Source: a virus. From it: a DNA stretch of 20,021 nucleotides. A program made the position numbers and the translations under genes. Positions 6,742-13,390 of the stretch are shown here, piece by piece (the first letter of the stretch is position 1; every line of letters starts with the position of its first letter). The stretch is from IMG/VR virus record IMGVR_UViG_3300048107_000240, positions 1 through 20,021 of that record. One strand, given 5' to 3'. Below the pieces are notes generated by a model that ran no database searches, was not told where the DNA came from, and saw nothing but the letters and a program-made list of their open reading frames with translations.

Positions 6742-7190
6742 TGTAGTTTAGTTAAAAAAGAATAAGTGTGTTTTGTACGATTACCATGAATACCCCAGCC
6801 TAACCAGTAGTATGCAGCATTCATGTAATAAGGAACCGTTTGATGATTAGTTTGAAAAGCATAAAGATCTTTTCTAAACCGCATCTCCTTTATCAAGTAA
6901 TCGGTCTGACATTTTAGACCACTAGGATCTTGGTTGCGTTCGGTACAGTGGCTGCCAAGACCCTTGTACCGCTCAATAGATGTCCATTGAATTAAACCGT
7001 ATCCACCACGAAGGCAGCGATCGTAAGGAACGATAGCACCACCCTCGCATACGTTAGATTTAAAATTAGACTCTTGCTGGATGTTACCCATAATGACCGC
7101 CAGTGCTGTACGGTCTGTCACACCAGCAGAAGTCTGTAGTTGTTCTAGAACGTACTGCTGCGGCGCAGTACATTGTGGGCATTCAATCAT
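6738..7190 (-). CDS. Phage tail-lysozyme-like peptidoglycan hydrolase
   Basis: A 150-residue protein with the pattern of the phage tail lysozyme family: MGNIQQESNF with the probable catalytic Glu at residue 40, then GGYGLIQWTSIERYKGL, then a QTDYLIKEM helix and a C-terminal YYWLGWGIHG. Family members cleave peptidoglycan, either as part of the virion or as the endolysin. Here the gene is not fused to a tail protein and is coupled to a gene for an exported outer-membrane-like protein, which favours a lysis role. Six cysteines, including a CPQC near the N-terminus, are unusual for this fold and could bind a metal or form disulfides. It starts inside an ATGA overlap with the preceding 49-residue gene. 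No holin with obvious membrane segments is visible in the window. Confidence 0.75.
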   Translation of the reverse strand: MIECPQCTAPQQYVLEQLQTSAGVTDRTALAVIMGNIQQESNFKSNVCEGGAIVPYDRCLRGGYGLIQWTSIERYKGLGSHCTERNQDPSGLKCQTDYLIKEMRFRKDLYAFQTNHQTVPYYMNAAYYWLGWGIHGNRTKHTYSFLTKLQ

Positions 7191-7336
7191 TTTTTCTTAG
7201 CAGTTTTAGCAGCTCGTTTGAAGTTGGCGGCAGTAGGAGCACCCTTGCTTCCTGGCTTACGCATCTTCTCACCTGAACCTTTTGCGATACGCATTTTCTT
7301 TGCGTGGATGTTAGCGTAGAGACCTTTTTTAGCCAT
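7187..7336 (-). CDS. 49-residue very basic small phage protein
   Basis: The frame begins MAKKGLYANIHAKKMRIAKG and continues with GEKMRKPGSKGAPTAANFKR before ending in a Lys-rich tail. I recognise this pattern as a widespread small protein of marine phages of unknown function. It has about fifteen Lys or Arg residues and no obvious fold. Its ATG overlaps the stop of the preceding 22-residue gene (TAATG) and its stop overlaps the lysozyme-like start (ATGA), so coupled translation is likely. Nucleic-acid or capsid binding is possible from charge alone. Confidence 0.8.
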   Translation of the reverse strand: MAKKGLYANIHAKKMRIAKGSGEKMRKPGSKGAPTAANFKRAAKTAKKK

Positions 7337-7404
7337 TACTTTTTAGTACCTTTCTTAGGTGGCCTACCTTTCTGTGATCCGTAAGTTCCTTTACCTTGTG
7401 GCAT
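7336..7404 (-). CDS. 22-residue basic micropeptide
   Basis: MPQGKGTYGSQKGRPPKKGT, then KK and a stop. Glycine, lysine and proline make up most of it. Short proteins with a GKGTYGS...GRPPKK pattern recur in T7-like phages near the head genes, as far as I recall; the role is unknown. ATG 7404 overlaps the hli stop in TAATG; an in-frame ATG at 7410 would add two residues. Its own stop overlaps the next ATG in the same way. Confidence 0.65.
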   Translation of the reverse strand: MPQGKGTYGSQKGRPPKKGTKK

Positions 7405-7598
7405 TACCATACTCCAGGGATAATTTGACCAGTTAATGCATACGCTCCAAGCGCAGCCATCACACCTAGCATAGCTAGGCGACCGTTTAGTTTTTCTGCT
7501 TTCTCGTTATGATTCACAGTGTAGTTTTCGTCAGTGTACATGGTGGGTTCTTTAGCAAAAAGATTTTGTTGTCCGTGTTCGTTGGTGGTAACAGTCAT
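7404..7598 (-). CDS. hli: High-light-inducible protein (Hlip)
   Basis: A 64-residue protein whose C-terminal half is the single-helix chlorophyll-binding domain: EKLNGRLAMLGVMAALGAYA includes the ExxNGRxAMxG motif, in which Glu, Asn and Arg ligate chlorophyll and stabilise the helix pair. TGQIIPGVW is the usual end of phage and cyanobacterial Hlips. The N-terminal 30 residues are polar. Hlips sit in the thylakoid membrane near photosystem II and protect it from excess light; phage copies are thought to keep the host's photosynthesis working during infection. It lies between scaffold and small virion-region genes, where marine cyanopodoviruses also keep it, and shares one base with the scaffold stop. 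No psbA partner is seen next to it. Confidence 0.95.
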   Translation of the reverse strand: MTVTTNEHGQQNLFAKEPTMYTDENYTVNHNEKAEKLNGRLAMLGVMAALGAYALTGQIIPGVW

Positions 7599-8245
7599 CA
7601 GAATTGGAGATCAGAATTACTAAGTTTACGCATAACGTCATCACGGTATGCTGGATCAGTATCATACTTAGGATCACTCATTGCGGTTACAAGTTCTTGC
7701 TGACTACGGAACTGTTTGTCTTGTTGTGCAGCAGATCTATTACCAGTTAAAAGTTCACCGTCATTACCAACTGAATTAGTGTAATTATTATTCAATGCTT
7801 GTACAGCAAAATAAATAGAATTAGCACTACCGCTAGCCATCACTGAATCATACATTTCAATTTCAGCTTGTGACAAGTTTTCCCCTGCCCAATCAATCAT
7901 TGCTTGATAAGACTGTTTACCACCAACCATTTCAAACAATTGTTCAGCTTGGGTTTCAGATAATTGGTCTTCAGAAGATGTTTCTTCTTGCTGACTTTGT
8001 TCATCAAGTGGTGAATTATCTTGCTGAACTTCTTCTCCAACTTCTGGTTCAATATTTGGTTCACCTAGTTTTTGTTGGAGAGCTAGGTAAGCCTGTTCTA
8101 ATGCTTTTGGATCATTAAATTTACCTGCTAGTAGTGGTTGCTCTTCTCCCGAAATAGATTCCGCAACCGCTAATGAATCTTTCTCATCAGCATTAAACTC
8201 TGGCTGATCAGCGGGTGTATCATTTAGTGTTAGTACTTCTGCCAT
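7598..8245 (-). CDS. Capsid assembly scaffold protein (T7 gp9-like)
   Basis: A 215-residue strongly acidic protein between portal and capsid-side genes. It is rich in Glu, Asp, Gln and Ser (PEVGEEVQQDNSPLDEQSQQ, EETSSEDQLSETQ), contains an early KALEQAYLALQQKLGE segment, and ends with ELVTAMSDPKYDTDPAYRDD and the hydrophobic tail LSNSDLQF. Acidity, helical content and a short conserved C-terminal tail that touches the capsid are hallmarks of T7-type scaffolds, although T7 gp9 is longer (307). It begins one base after the portal stop. The acidic middle is poorly conserved in general, so the assignment rests mainly on position and C-terminal pattern. Confidence 0.88.
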   Translation of the reverse strand: MAEVLTLNDTPADQPEFNADEKDSLAVAESISGEEQPLLAGKFNDPKALEQAYLALQQKLGEPNIEPEVGEEVQQDNSPLDEQSQQEETSSEDQLSETQAEQLFEMVGGKQSYQAMIDWAGENLSQAEIEMYDSVMASGSANSIYFAVQALNNNYTNSVGNDGELLTGNRSAAQQDKQFRSQQELVTAMSDPKYDTDPAYRDDVMRKLSNSDLQF

Positions 8246-8246
8246 A

Positions 8247-9821
8247 TTATTGTGGTGGGGTTGTTTCTGGTGGTTGCTGTTGCATCATTTGCATTGCAGC
8301 TTGTTCACGTTTCTGTTCAACAGCAGCCATCTGTGGCTCTTGTTGTTGAGCAGCCATCATCTGTTGTTGTTCCATAGCTTGTTGCTGTTCACCCTGTTGT
8401 TCTTCCATACTCTTCACAAGGTTAAGTACGTCGATACCAGAGGCAGCTGCAAGACGTTTGATAACTTCATCAGTATTGATGAACTGACCAATAGCTTCAG
8501 GTCCAATAGTTTGTGCAATGATCTGTAGGAATTGACCAAGGCTTTCACGATCTTGACCACGACCAAGGGCATTGATACCAGCAACAATTGTTGGTTTTAC
8601 AATACCACCTTTAGGTAAGCGTGGAATCTCTCCAGTCTTTTGTGCAACAGAAAGTTTGCGGTTCAGGTAAGGCACAAGGAATTCAACAGTCAATAGGCTG
8701 AACAATCCCCCAAGTTGCTGTTCGAGTTCAAGTTGTGTCATTCTGACCTCTTCGGCAGTTGTGCGTTCAGAGTCCCTAACGTTCATGATAAGGAATGCTT
8801 CACTCAAACGTTGAGTCAAAGACCCAATCATTTGATAAGCAGTTTGGAAGTCAGCTGTCTTACCAACCTGTACCACACCAATATCATCAGGTCGACCTTG
8901 GATGATAGCACCATTGCCTGCCTTAGCAAGCGTAGCTGGTTTGGTGGTAGAACTTGGTGAGACAGTAAACACTACCTTAGCAGCTGCCGCGCTGCCTTCA
9001 ACGATGGCTTGTGACAGAGCTTCAAGTGACTTTAGATCACCAATGAACTCTTCCACTCTACCACGTCCATAGACTTCTCCGTCTACGTGGTTAAAGCGTA
9101 AAACAAGCCAGGGGTTACTGTCAACAGGTGCTTTACCTATAGACTTAGTTAGAATTTGATCGTATACTTCTTGATGCCATACCCAACGATTGTTGTCTAA
9201 GGTACAGTGTGTATAGATATCACATTCATCATTTGAAGTGTCATCTACATTTTCCCAATTGTTTTTCAGGTCAAATGCAGGGTAATTTTTTTTGAGAATT
9301 TTTTTTGAGATTGTTTCTTTAGTTACAATTTCTATAACATTACCGTTACCATCTCTATCTACTACATATCGGTTTAAAGGATAAAGTTTAAGTCCATCCT
9401 TACCCATAAATATAAGAGCATTACCAGCTACAACTAAATGCTTTAATGCTTGATGAACTACAACACGATCAGTGGAAGCTGCGATAGATTCCATAATAGT
9501 TCGTTCAATCTTAGCAAATGATAAGTCCATTTCTGATCTAATTTCTGGACCTAACTCTTGAGGCAAGTTAATATCATTTACCTGTAGTTTAAAGAAGCTG
9601 GTTTGTGGCGGTAGCAATGCAAGCATTAGTTTACTTGCAAGAGTTACGACACCTTTTGCTCCTGTTGATTGCCAAGGAGTAGTAAGTTTAAGGGAACCTT
9701 TTGTATAATGTTCGTCCTCTCTGATTAGATAAGGTAAAGTTAAATTAGCTGCTTGTCTAGCACTATTTAGAAATTGTGAACGGTCTGAAGACAATCTATC
9801 ATAACGTGTCTTTGCGTTCAT
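8247..9821 (-). CDS. Portal protein (head-tail connector, T7 gp8-like)
   Basis: A 524-residue protein, close to T7 gp8 (536). It opens MNAKTRYDRLSSDRSQFLNS and contains LTTPWQSTGAKGVVTLASKL and LMLALLPPQTSFFKL, then VLRFNHVDGEVYGRGRVEEF and ERTTAEEVRMTQLELEQQLG, all typical of Autographivirales portals. Twelve copies form the ring at one vertex through which DNA is packaged and ejected and to which the adaptor (tail tube A) binds. The last 55 residues are strikingly Gln/Met-rich, ending in QQPPETTPPQ, a low-complexity tail. ATG 9821 overlaps the previous stop by one base. A PolyQ-like C-terminus is common in this group and probably lies inside the head. Confidence 0.94.
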   Translation of the reverse strand: MNAKTRYDRLSSDRSQFLNSARQAANLTLPYLIREDEHYTKGSLKLTTPWQSTGAKGVVTLASKLMLALLPPQTSFFKLQVNDINLPQELGPEIRSEMDLSFAKIERTIMESIAASTDRVVVHQALKHLVVAGNALIFMGKDGLKLYPLNRYVVDRDGNGNVIEIVTKETISKKILKKNYPAFDLKNNWENVDDTSNDECDIYTHCTLDNNRWVWHQEVYDQILTKSIGKAPVDSNPWLVLRFNHVDGEVYGRGRVEEFIGDLKSLEALSQAIVEGSAAAAKVVFTVSPSSTTKPATLAKAGNGAIIQGRPDDIGVVQVGKTADFQTAYQMIGSLTQRLSEAFLIMNVRDSERTTAEEVRMTQLELEQQLGGLFSLLTVEFLVPYLNRKLSVAQKTGEIPRLPKGGIVKPTIVAGINALGRGQDRESLGQFLQIIAQTIGPEAIGQFINTDEVIKRLAAASGIDVLNLVKSMEEQQGEQQQAMEQQQMMAAQQQEPQMAAVEQKREQAAMQMMQQQPPETTPPQ

Positions 9822-10405
9822 TAGATGTTAACCATGTTGGCTTTAGAAATACTCAAACCAGCATAACTAGGCTTGCTAATTTTAAATTGCTGTCTACGTC
9901 TTTTAAATTTATTTGTTCCAGCTGTGCCAGCAGCAGCAGATTCTGTAGGTCTAATCTGTAACTCAGGTGATTTAAATGCTCTTGATAAGTTAGAGGCGCT
10001 GGTAATTGCTGTTTCTCTAGCGATGTTTTCACGTTTAATACGTGCTTGTTCTGCTACAGCTTGATCGTTTGCAAATTTTTCTCTCTCATCTGTAATTTGC
10101 CCCAATAATTTTTCAGTGTCTGCTCTGTATTTTTTTGACGCTTCACTAATTTGTGGGACGATTGTTTTAGGAGCAGTGGGAGTTGGAGCGGGAGCAGGGG
10201 CTGGGGCTGGGGCAGGTGCTGCCGGTTGATTAGGGATGTATGCGTAATTAGGACGTTTTACACTTCCATCCTTGATCCTTTGAGTAGTATACCCAGTGAT
10301 TACTCTGGTTGCCTTACCTTCCTCGTAGAGTTTTTTGTTTCTTTGTTGTTGTTCAAAAGCCTTAGGGTCTCTGATACCAAGCAGTGGGGCACCGTAGCTA
10401 AACAT
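9821..10405 (-). CDS. Probable virion/tail-assembly protein with Pro-Ala linker
   Basis: A 194-residue protein of uncertain function directly upstream of the portal gene. The N-terminal 60 residues are basic and polar (LGIRDPKAFEQQQRNKKLYE). A PAAPAPAPAPAPAPTPTAP linker at about residues 61-80 follows, then a charged helical part (KYRADTEKLLGQITDEREKF) and a basic C-terminal tail (KFKRRRQQFKISKPSYAGLS) ending KANMVNI. T7 gp7.3, a small tail-assembly protein that sits next to the portal gene, also has a basic tail and ends in GGGINI, so a related role is possible, but the resemblance is short. The Pro-Ala repeat is encoded by a GC-rich near-repeat tract on the minus strand, the most biased stretch in the window. 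It shares one base with each neighbour. Confidence 0.75.
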   Translation of the reverse strand: MFSYGAPLLGIRDPKAFEQQQRNKKLYEEGKATRVITGYTTQRIKDGSVKRPNYAYIPNQPAAPAPAPAPAPAPTPTAPKTIVPQISEASKKYRADTEKLLGQITDEREKFANDQAVAEQARIKRENIARETAITSASNLSRAFKSPELQIRPTESAAAGTAGTNKFKRRRQQFKISKPSYAGLSISKANMVNI

Positions 10406-10587
10406 TAGTTTTCCTCCATATAATTAATGATCCACTCAACAACACTGTGTTGACCAGACCTGTACATAATTTTTTCCATTGTATCCTCAGGGTTAGGGTT
10501 AGTTGGTGGGAATGATTCTTCTAATGCAGCTATAAGTCCACGGGAATTCATCCCTAAGACTTCAAGCGTATTGGGGGAGATTGACAT
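10405..10587 (-). CDS. Small conserved-looking hypothetical protein (60 residues)
   Basis: Starting at ATG 10587 this reads MSISPNTLEVLGMNSRGLIA and ends GQHSVVEWIINYMEEN. It lies between the ribonucleotide reductase small subunit and the virion genes. The frame is open further upstream to 10656, but that part lies inside the reductase gene, so a start at 10587 (25-base overlap) or at the internal ATG 10551 is more sensible. The C-terminal YRSGQHSVVEWIINY segment with adjacent acidic residues reminds me of small proteins preceding the portal in cyanopodoviruses (T7 gp6.5/gp7 region), but I cannot name a family. No membrane segment or metal motif is visible. Confidence 0.65.
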   Translation of the reverse strand: MSISPNTLEVLGMNSRGLIAALEESFPPTNPNPEDTMEKIMYRSGQHSVVEWIINYMEEN

Positions 10588-11287
10588 TACTATGCTCAAA
10601 GAAGGCTGGCATTCTAGCTGATTTAGTTGCAGAAAGTTCTGGGGCTTTGCCCTCATACATTAAGCGATCACTAGAATCAAGCCAAAATTTTTTGTCTAAA
10701 TATTTATCAGTAGTATTGATACCTAGGGGTTGCATTACCCAACTGATAGTCGCCTTGCGGAGTTTATCAAGACTAGGACTGATAGTAAGCCCCAGCTCCC
10801 GACAAACAAGGCTATTGGCAGCAACGTGAATTTGTTCATCTCTACTTATATCCGCACTGACTGTGCGCATTCCAGCGTCACCATTAAAGCGCATGAATGG
10901 TAGAAGAACGAAGAAAATTGCACGTTCGGCAACCATTGCTTTGAGGATTGTATGATCAGGATGCGCAGTCCAAGCTTCCCTGAGTTTGAGAGCTTCCGAT
11001 TCAGCTTTTTCGTCAACACCGTAAGCATTGGCAATGTAACCAAGTGCCAAGTCGTGATTTTCCTCGTCGGTGATATTTGATTCCAATAGCTCCCGCGATA
11101 GTTTTGGTACGTCGGTATCCAATCCATTACGGATAAAATCTCCCACAGGTAGTTCCATATGTCGCAACGCAAGAGCACGGTGTACCGTCTCTTCCGCCCC
11201 TGCCTTGCATAATCCGGCAGTTGTCTGTACTGGTGTCCATTTCCGTTTCCGGTTTAGTAGTTTTTCGTAAGGGTTCATTCTTGGCAA
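10562..11287 (-). CDS. nrdB: Class I ribonucleotide reductase small (beta) subunit, tyrosine-less
   Basis: A 241-residue ferritin-like protein, much shorter than E. coli NrdB (376). The di-metal ligand set can be traced: probably E45, then E75 and H78 in EENH, E121 in AERAIFFVLL (as in E. coli EAIRFYVSF), and E151 and H154 in RDEQIH (as in E. coli RDEALH). Spacings are close to those of NrdB. The residue four after the first His, Tyr122 in E. coli, is Leu82, so the classical tyrosyl radical cannot form there. The C-terminus NVNLPQYA is the tail that normally docks into the large subunit. The gene follows the large-subunit gene with a 13-base overlap, so both are made together. It supplies the radical for reducing ribonucleotides to deoxyribonucleotides. 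Cofactor type (Mn/Fe, Mn2 or other) is open. Confidence 0.85.
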   Translation of the reverse strand: MPRMNPYEKLLNRKRKWTPVQTTAGLCKAGAEETVHRALALRHMELPVGDFIRNGLDTDVPKLSRELLESNITDEENHDLALGYIANAYGVDEKAESEALKLREAWTAHPDHTILKAMVAERAIFFVLLPFMRFNGDAGMRTVSADISRDEQIHVAANSLVCRELGLTISPSLDKLRKATISWVMQPLGINTTDKYLDKKFWLDSSDRLMYEGKAPELSATKSARMPAFFEHSNVNLPQYA

Positions 11288-12645
11288 TCACATGTAAGAT
11301 TTGATTCATTAAATAAGTCACTCAAATAATCATCAATGTCTGTACCTTTCAGGGCGGCATACGCATCTGATTTATCTTGTGTATCACTCATTACTTGTAA
11401 TGAATAATAGAGGCTTGTTTGCGGGGACCGTAGCCACTCTTCCACGAACGCATTGTCGTAGGTCACCATATCACTCCATGAGTTGAAGCTATAACCGTGA
11501 AGAAGCCCTGTGCGGTTTAGTAGAGTCATGATGCCATCAGCAACACGTTTGTAAGCCTCCCAGCCTACCTTAGAGGCGATCTCTACGTCACCATAGTTGT
11601 AAGTTTGTACTCCGAAAGTACCTGAGTCGCGATCAACTGTCTGCGAGATAGGTGGAGCGATTTCTGGTGTGCAAGTATAGCCATCCAGATCCACGCTTCG
11701 ATAACTGCAACTGGCGGTTGGAGCGATAGCAAAGGCTCGAACCATATTATATTCGCGAGCAATTGTGGCTGCTTGGTTAATTCCTGAAGCAATTTGAGAG
11801 ACAAGTTCATACGCAGCTGATCGGATGGATTCGTTGTTGTTGTATTGTTCTAATGCACGACCAAACTGATCGTAAGTTACTCCGTACCGCCGTAGGAGAT
11901 TTGCGAGGCCAAGCATTCCGAGTCCCACTTGTCTATCAATTTCAGGCGGGAGGTATTCTCCAGTATCTCCGACAGCTGTCCTACTATGTAGGCTGCACAA
12001 CTCGGACATACCTTCAACAAATGCTCGTGGGATGTCGTCGAACTCACAGGCTCCAAGACTGATATGTTGTAATAAACAGGTACCTCGTGATGGCAGGTAT
12101 ACTTCGAGACAGACGTTACCTCTGATGCGGTTTCCTTCATTGTCATATTTTACTTTGTTGAGCCAGATGTCACCTGATTTGATTCCATATAGTAGTTCTT
12201 CCTTGAACGTACAATCCTTCCACCACTCTTCGGTGATGTTGATGCAGCGTTTGACCCAAGGTAGTTCGGATCTATTAGCATTGATAAACTCCCTAGCATC
12301 AGGATGGGATAAGTCAAGATGAAGAACAATTGCACCATTCTTATAAATTCCGCCCCGTCGTAGTATTTCATTTAAAGAAGAATAAATTTTACCGAAACTT
12401 ACAGGACCAGAAGCAGTAACCCCTGACTTTCTTGTGTAACCTTTAGGATCAAGTTTAGAGAGATGGATAGCACAACCTGCACCGTACCTAAGAGCATGTG
12501 AGGCAAACCTCCAGCTTGCTTCAATACCATTTGGTCCTTCCATTTCATTTTCAACTACAAACACTGTGCAGCTGACTGGTAGGCGATGTGTAGGATCATC
12601 GATCCATGATTGAACCCGACCTGTGCGGGAGATATAGTTAGTCAT
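11275..12645 (-). CDS. nrdA: Class I ribonucleotide reductase large (alpha) subunit, compact
   Basis: A 456-residue protein against about 760 in E. coli; the N-terminal ATP-cone is absent, so the dATP overall off-switch is probably lost. Active-site residues are present: C26 (PVSCTVF) and C190 as the reducing pair, and N177, C179 and E181 in GNVCLEVYLP, with C179 the thiyl residue. Y413-Y414 (SLYYSLQV) can serve as the radical-relay tyrosines and C452/C454 in the terminal CDCQE as the swinging thiols. IAPTASCSY matches the APT phosphate-binding segment. Small alpha subunits of this kind in marine cyanopodoviruses were long labelled class II; presence of a beta gene next door argues for class I here. 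It begins with an 8-base overlap with the MazG-like gene. Activity makes dNTPs from host ribonucleotides. Confidence 0.88.
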   Translation of the reverse strand: MTNYISRTGRVQSWIDDPTHRLPVSCTVFVVENEMEGPNGIEASWRFASHALRYGAGCAIHLSKLDPKGYTRKSGVTASGPVSFGKIYSSLNEILRRGGIYKNGAIVLHLDLSHPDAREFINANRSELPWVKRCINITEEWWKDCTFKEELLYGIKSGDIWLNKVKYDNEGNRIRGNVCLEVYLPSRGTCLLQHISLGACEFDDIPRAFVEGMSELCSLHSRTAVGDTGEYLPPEIDRQVGLGMLGLANLLRRYGVTYDQFGRALEQYNNNESIRSAAYELVSQIASGINQAATIAREYNMVRAFAIAPTASCSYRSVDLDGYTCTPEIAPPISQTVDRDSGTFGVQTYNYGDVEIASKVGWEAYKRVADGIMTLLNRTGLLHGYSFNSWSDMVTYDNAFVEEWLRSPQTSLYYSLQVMSDTQDKSDAYAALKGTDIDDYLSDLFNESNLTCDCQE

Positions 12646-13021
12646 TGAGTAGATCAGTTAAGTTTGGAGGTTTGTAGTTTGGTCCTTTTAAGACCTTACC
12701 GTCAGGGCGGTAAATAGGTTGTCCATTCTCATCTAGTTTGGACATGTTTGATTTATGGACACGATCCATAGCTTCATCTAGATCCCAACCTTCATTAGCA
12801 GCAAACTGATAACAAACGTAGACAAGATCACAAAGCTCTTTTAATTGTTCGTGTTTATCTTTTAAATGAAAGGCTTCGTGAAACTCTGACCACTCTTCAT
12901 CGATCAAAGATTTCTGGATCAGAGTCCCATTCGGTGAATTGACCACCGAGTAAGCGTCCCGAAATTCTTTTGCCTGACTCAATAGTGTCGTCCCAGTCTG
13001 ATTGTGTTTTGTCGAGTTCAT
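12638..13021 (-). CDS. MazG-like nucleotide pyrophosphohydrolase
   Basis: A 127-residue protein with the metal-binding EExxE...ExxD pattern of the all-alpha NTP pyrophosphohydrolases: DEEWSEFHEA (E43, E46) and KELCDLVYVCYQF (E62, D65). The first helix reads LLSQAKEFRDAY and a basic tail with GKVLKGPNYKPP follows, common in phage members. The enzyme would hydrolyse (d)NTPs, or possibly ppGpp-like nucleotides, to monophosphates; such genes are frequent in cyanophages next to reductase genes. ATG 13021 lies 125 bases inside the previous gene, and a TTG at residue 14 would shorten that overlap. Since LLSQAKEF already belongs to the first helix, at least about 80 bases must be read in two frames. 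Substrate is not inferable. Confidence 0.8.
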   Translation of the reverse strand: MNSTKHNQTGTTLLSQAKEFRDAYSVVNSPNGTLIQKSLIDEEWSEFHEAFHLKDKHEQLKELCDLVYVCYQFAANEGWDLDEAMDRVHKSNMSKLDENGQPIYRPDGKVLKGPNYKPPNLTDLLND

Positions 13022-13187
13022 GTTGTAAATAGTGGATTGCTTTGGCTAAGTCTTTTCTTTTGTCTCCTTTGTATTCACAACGACAAATGTATTTGACAGC
13101 ATTAGCTTGGAAGAAACTAAGGTTTTGATTAACGATGAAGTCTCCTACTTCCCAGTTGTTTCCGTAGTGTTCAGGTGATTGGGCCAT
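12897..13187 (-). CDS. DUF3310-like small protein
   Basis: A 96-residue protein with EHYGNNWEVGDFIVNQNLSF and FFQANAVKYICRCEYKGDKR, then KDLAKAIHYLQHEL. The series (HY, WEVxDFI, F.xNAVKYIxR, KGxxxxDLxKAxxYL) is the DUF3310 pattern; a similar segment exists in T7 gp1.7, which has been described as a nucleotide kinase. That would suit the surrounding dNTP-supply genes, but function is unproven. The recognisable domain ends at about residue 60. The remaining 36 residues are read from DNA that also encodes the start of the MazG-like protein. The start at 13187 overlaps the nblA stop by 43 bases. Confidence 0.75.
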   Translation of the reverse strand: MAQSPEHYGNNWEVGDFIVNQNLSFFQANAVKYICRCEYKGDKRKDLAKAIHYLQHELDKTQSDWDDTIESGKRISGRLLGGQFTEWDSDPEIFDR

Positions 13188-13390
13188 TGTTTGACTAGGT
13201 TAGATACGGTGTTAGCAAGTGCAAAGTTCTGACGTTGTAATGCCATGAACAATGTAATAATATCTTTTTTATCAGCTTTTGGTAATAGGTCTTCAAGTCT
13301 TCTTATCTTGAAGTCCTGTTCCACTGTCAACTCTATAATCGGCGGAGGGGGTAAAAAGGATTGGCTGTTTTGCTCTCCAGTCATAATCAT
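13145..13390 (-). CDS. nblA: NblA phycobilisome degradation adaptor
   Basis: From ATG 13390 the protein has 81 residues. The core LPPPPIIELTVEQDFKIRRL followed by ADKKDIITLFMALQRQNFAL and SNLVKQW aligns well by eye with cyanobacterial NblA, e.g. LPPLPDFSLSVEQQFDLQKY in Synechococcus elongatus. Shared are the (I/L)xLxxEQxFx(I/L) helix start, the acidic/basic turn, a leucine-rich second helix, and the terminal L(V/I)xQ segment thought to contact phycobiliproteins. NblA binds the phycobilisome and hands it to the Clp protease; phage copies would free amino acids and limit light energy. Normal NblA is about 60 residues; the extra 20 here are a polar C-terminal tail and an N-terminal lead. A TTG at 13411 or ATG 13384 are other starts. 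The conserved region overlaps the exonuclease 3' end. Confidence 0.82.
   Translation of the reverse strand: MIMTGEQNSQSFLPPPPIIELTVEQDFKIRRLEDLLPKADKKDIITLFMALQRQNFALANTVSNLVKQWPNHLNTTETTGK

Noticed and set aside
8250-8528. Plus-strand open frames such as this one (92 codons, Leu/His/Phe-rich), and others at 10151-10408 and 18001-18447.
   Set aside because: They are antisense shadows of the portal, linker-protein and SSB genes, have odd composition, and no plus-strand gene is otherwise present.
10139-10230. Short tandem repeat tract (gctggggctggggc...).
   Set aside because: It simply encodes the Ala-Pro linker of the protein before the portal; not an independent repeat element.
11275-12645. 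Class II (B12-dependent) ribonucleotide reductase for the large subunit.
   Set aside because: A ferritin-like beta subunit with metal ligands lies directly downstream, and YY and terminal CxC residues fit class I.
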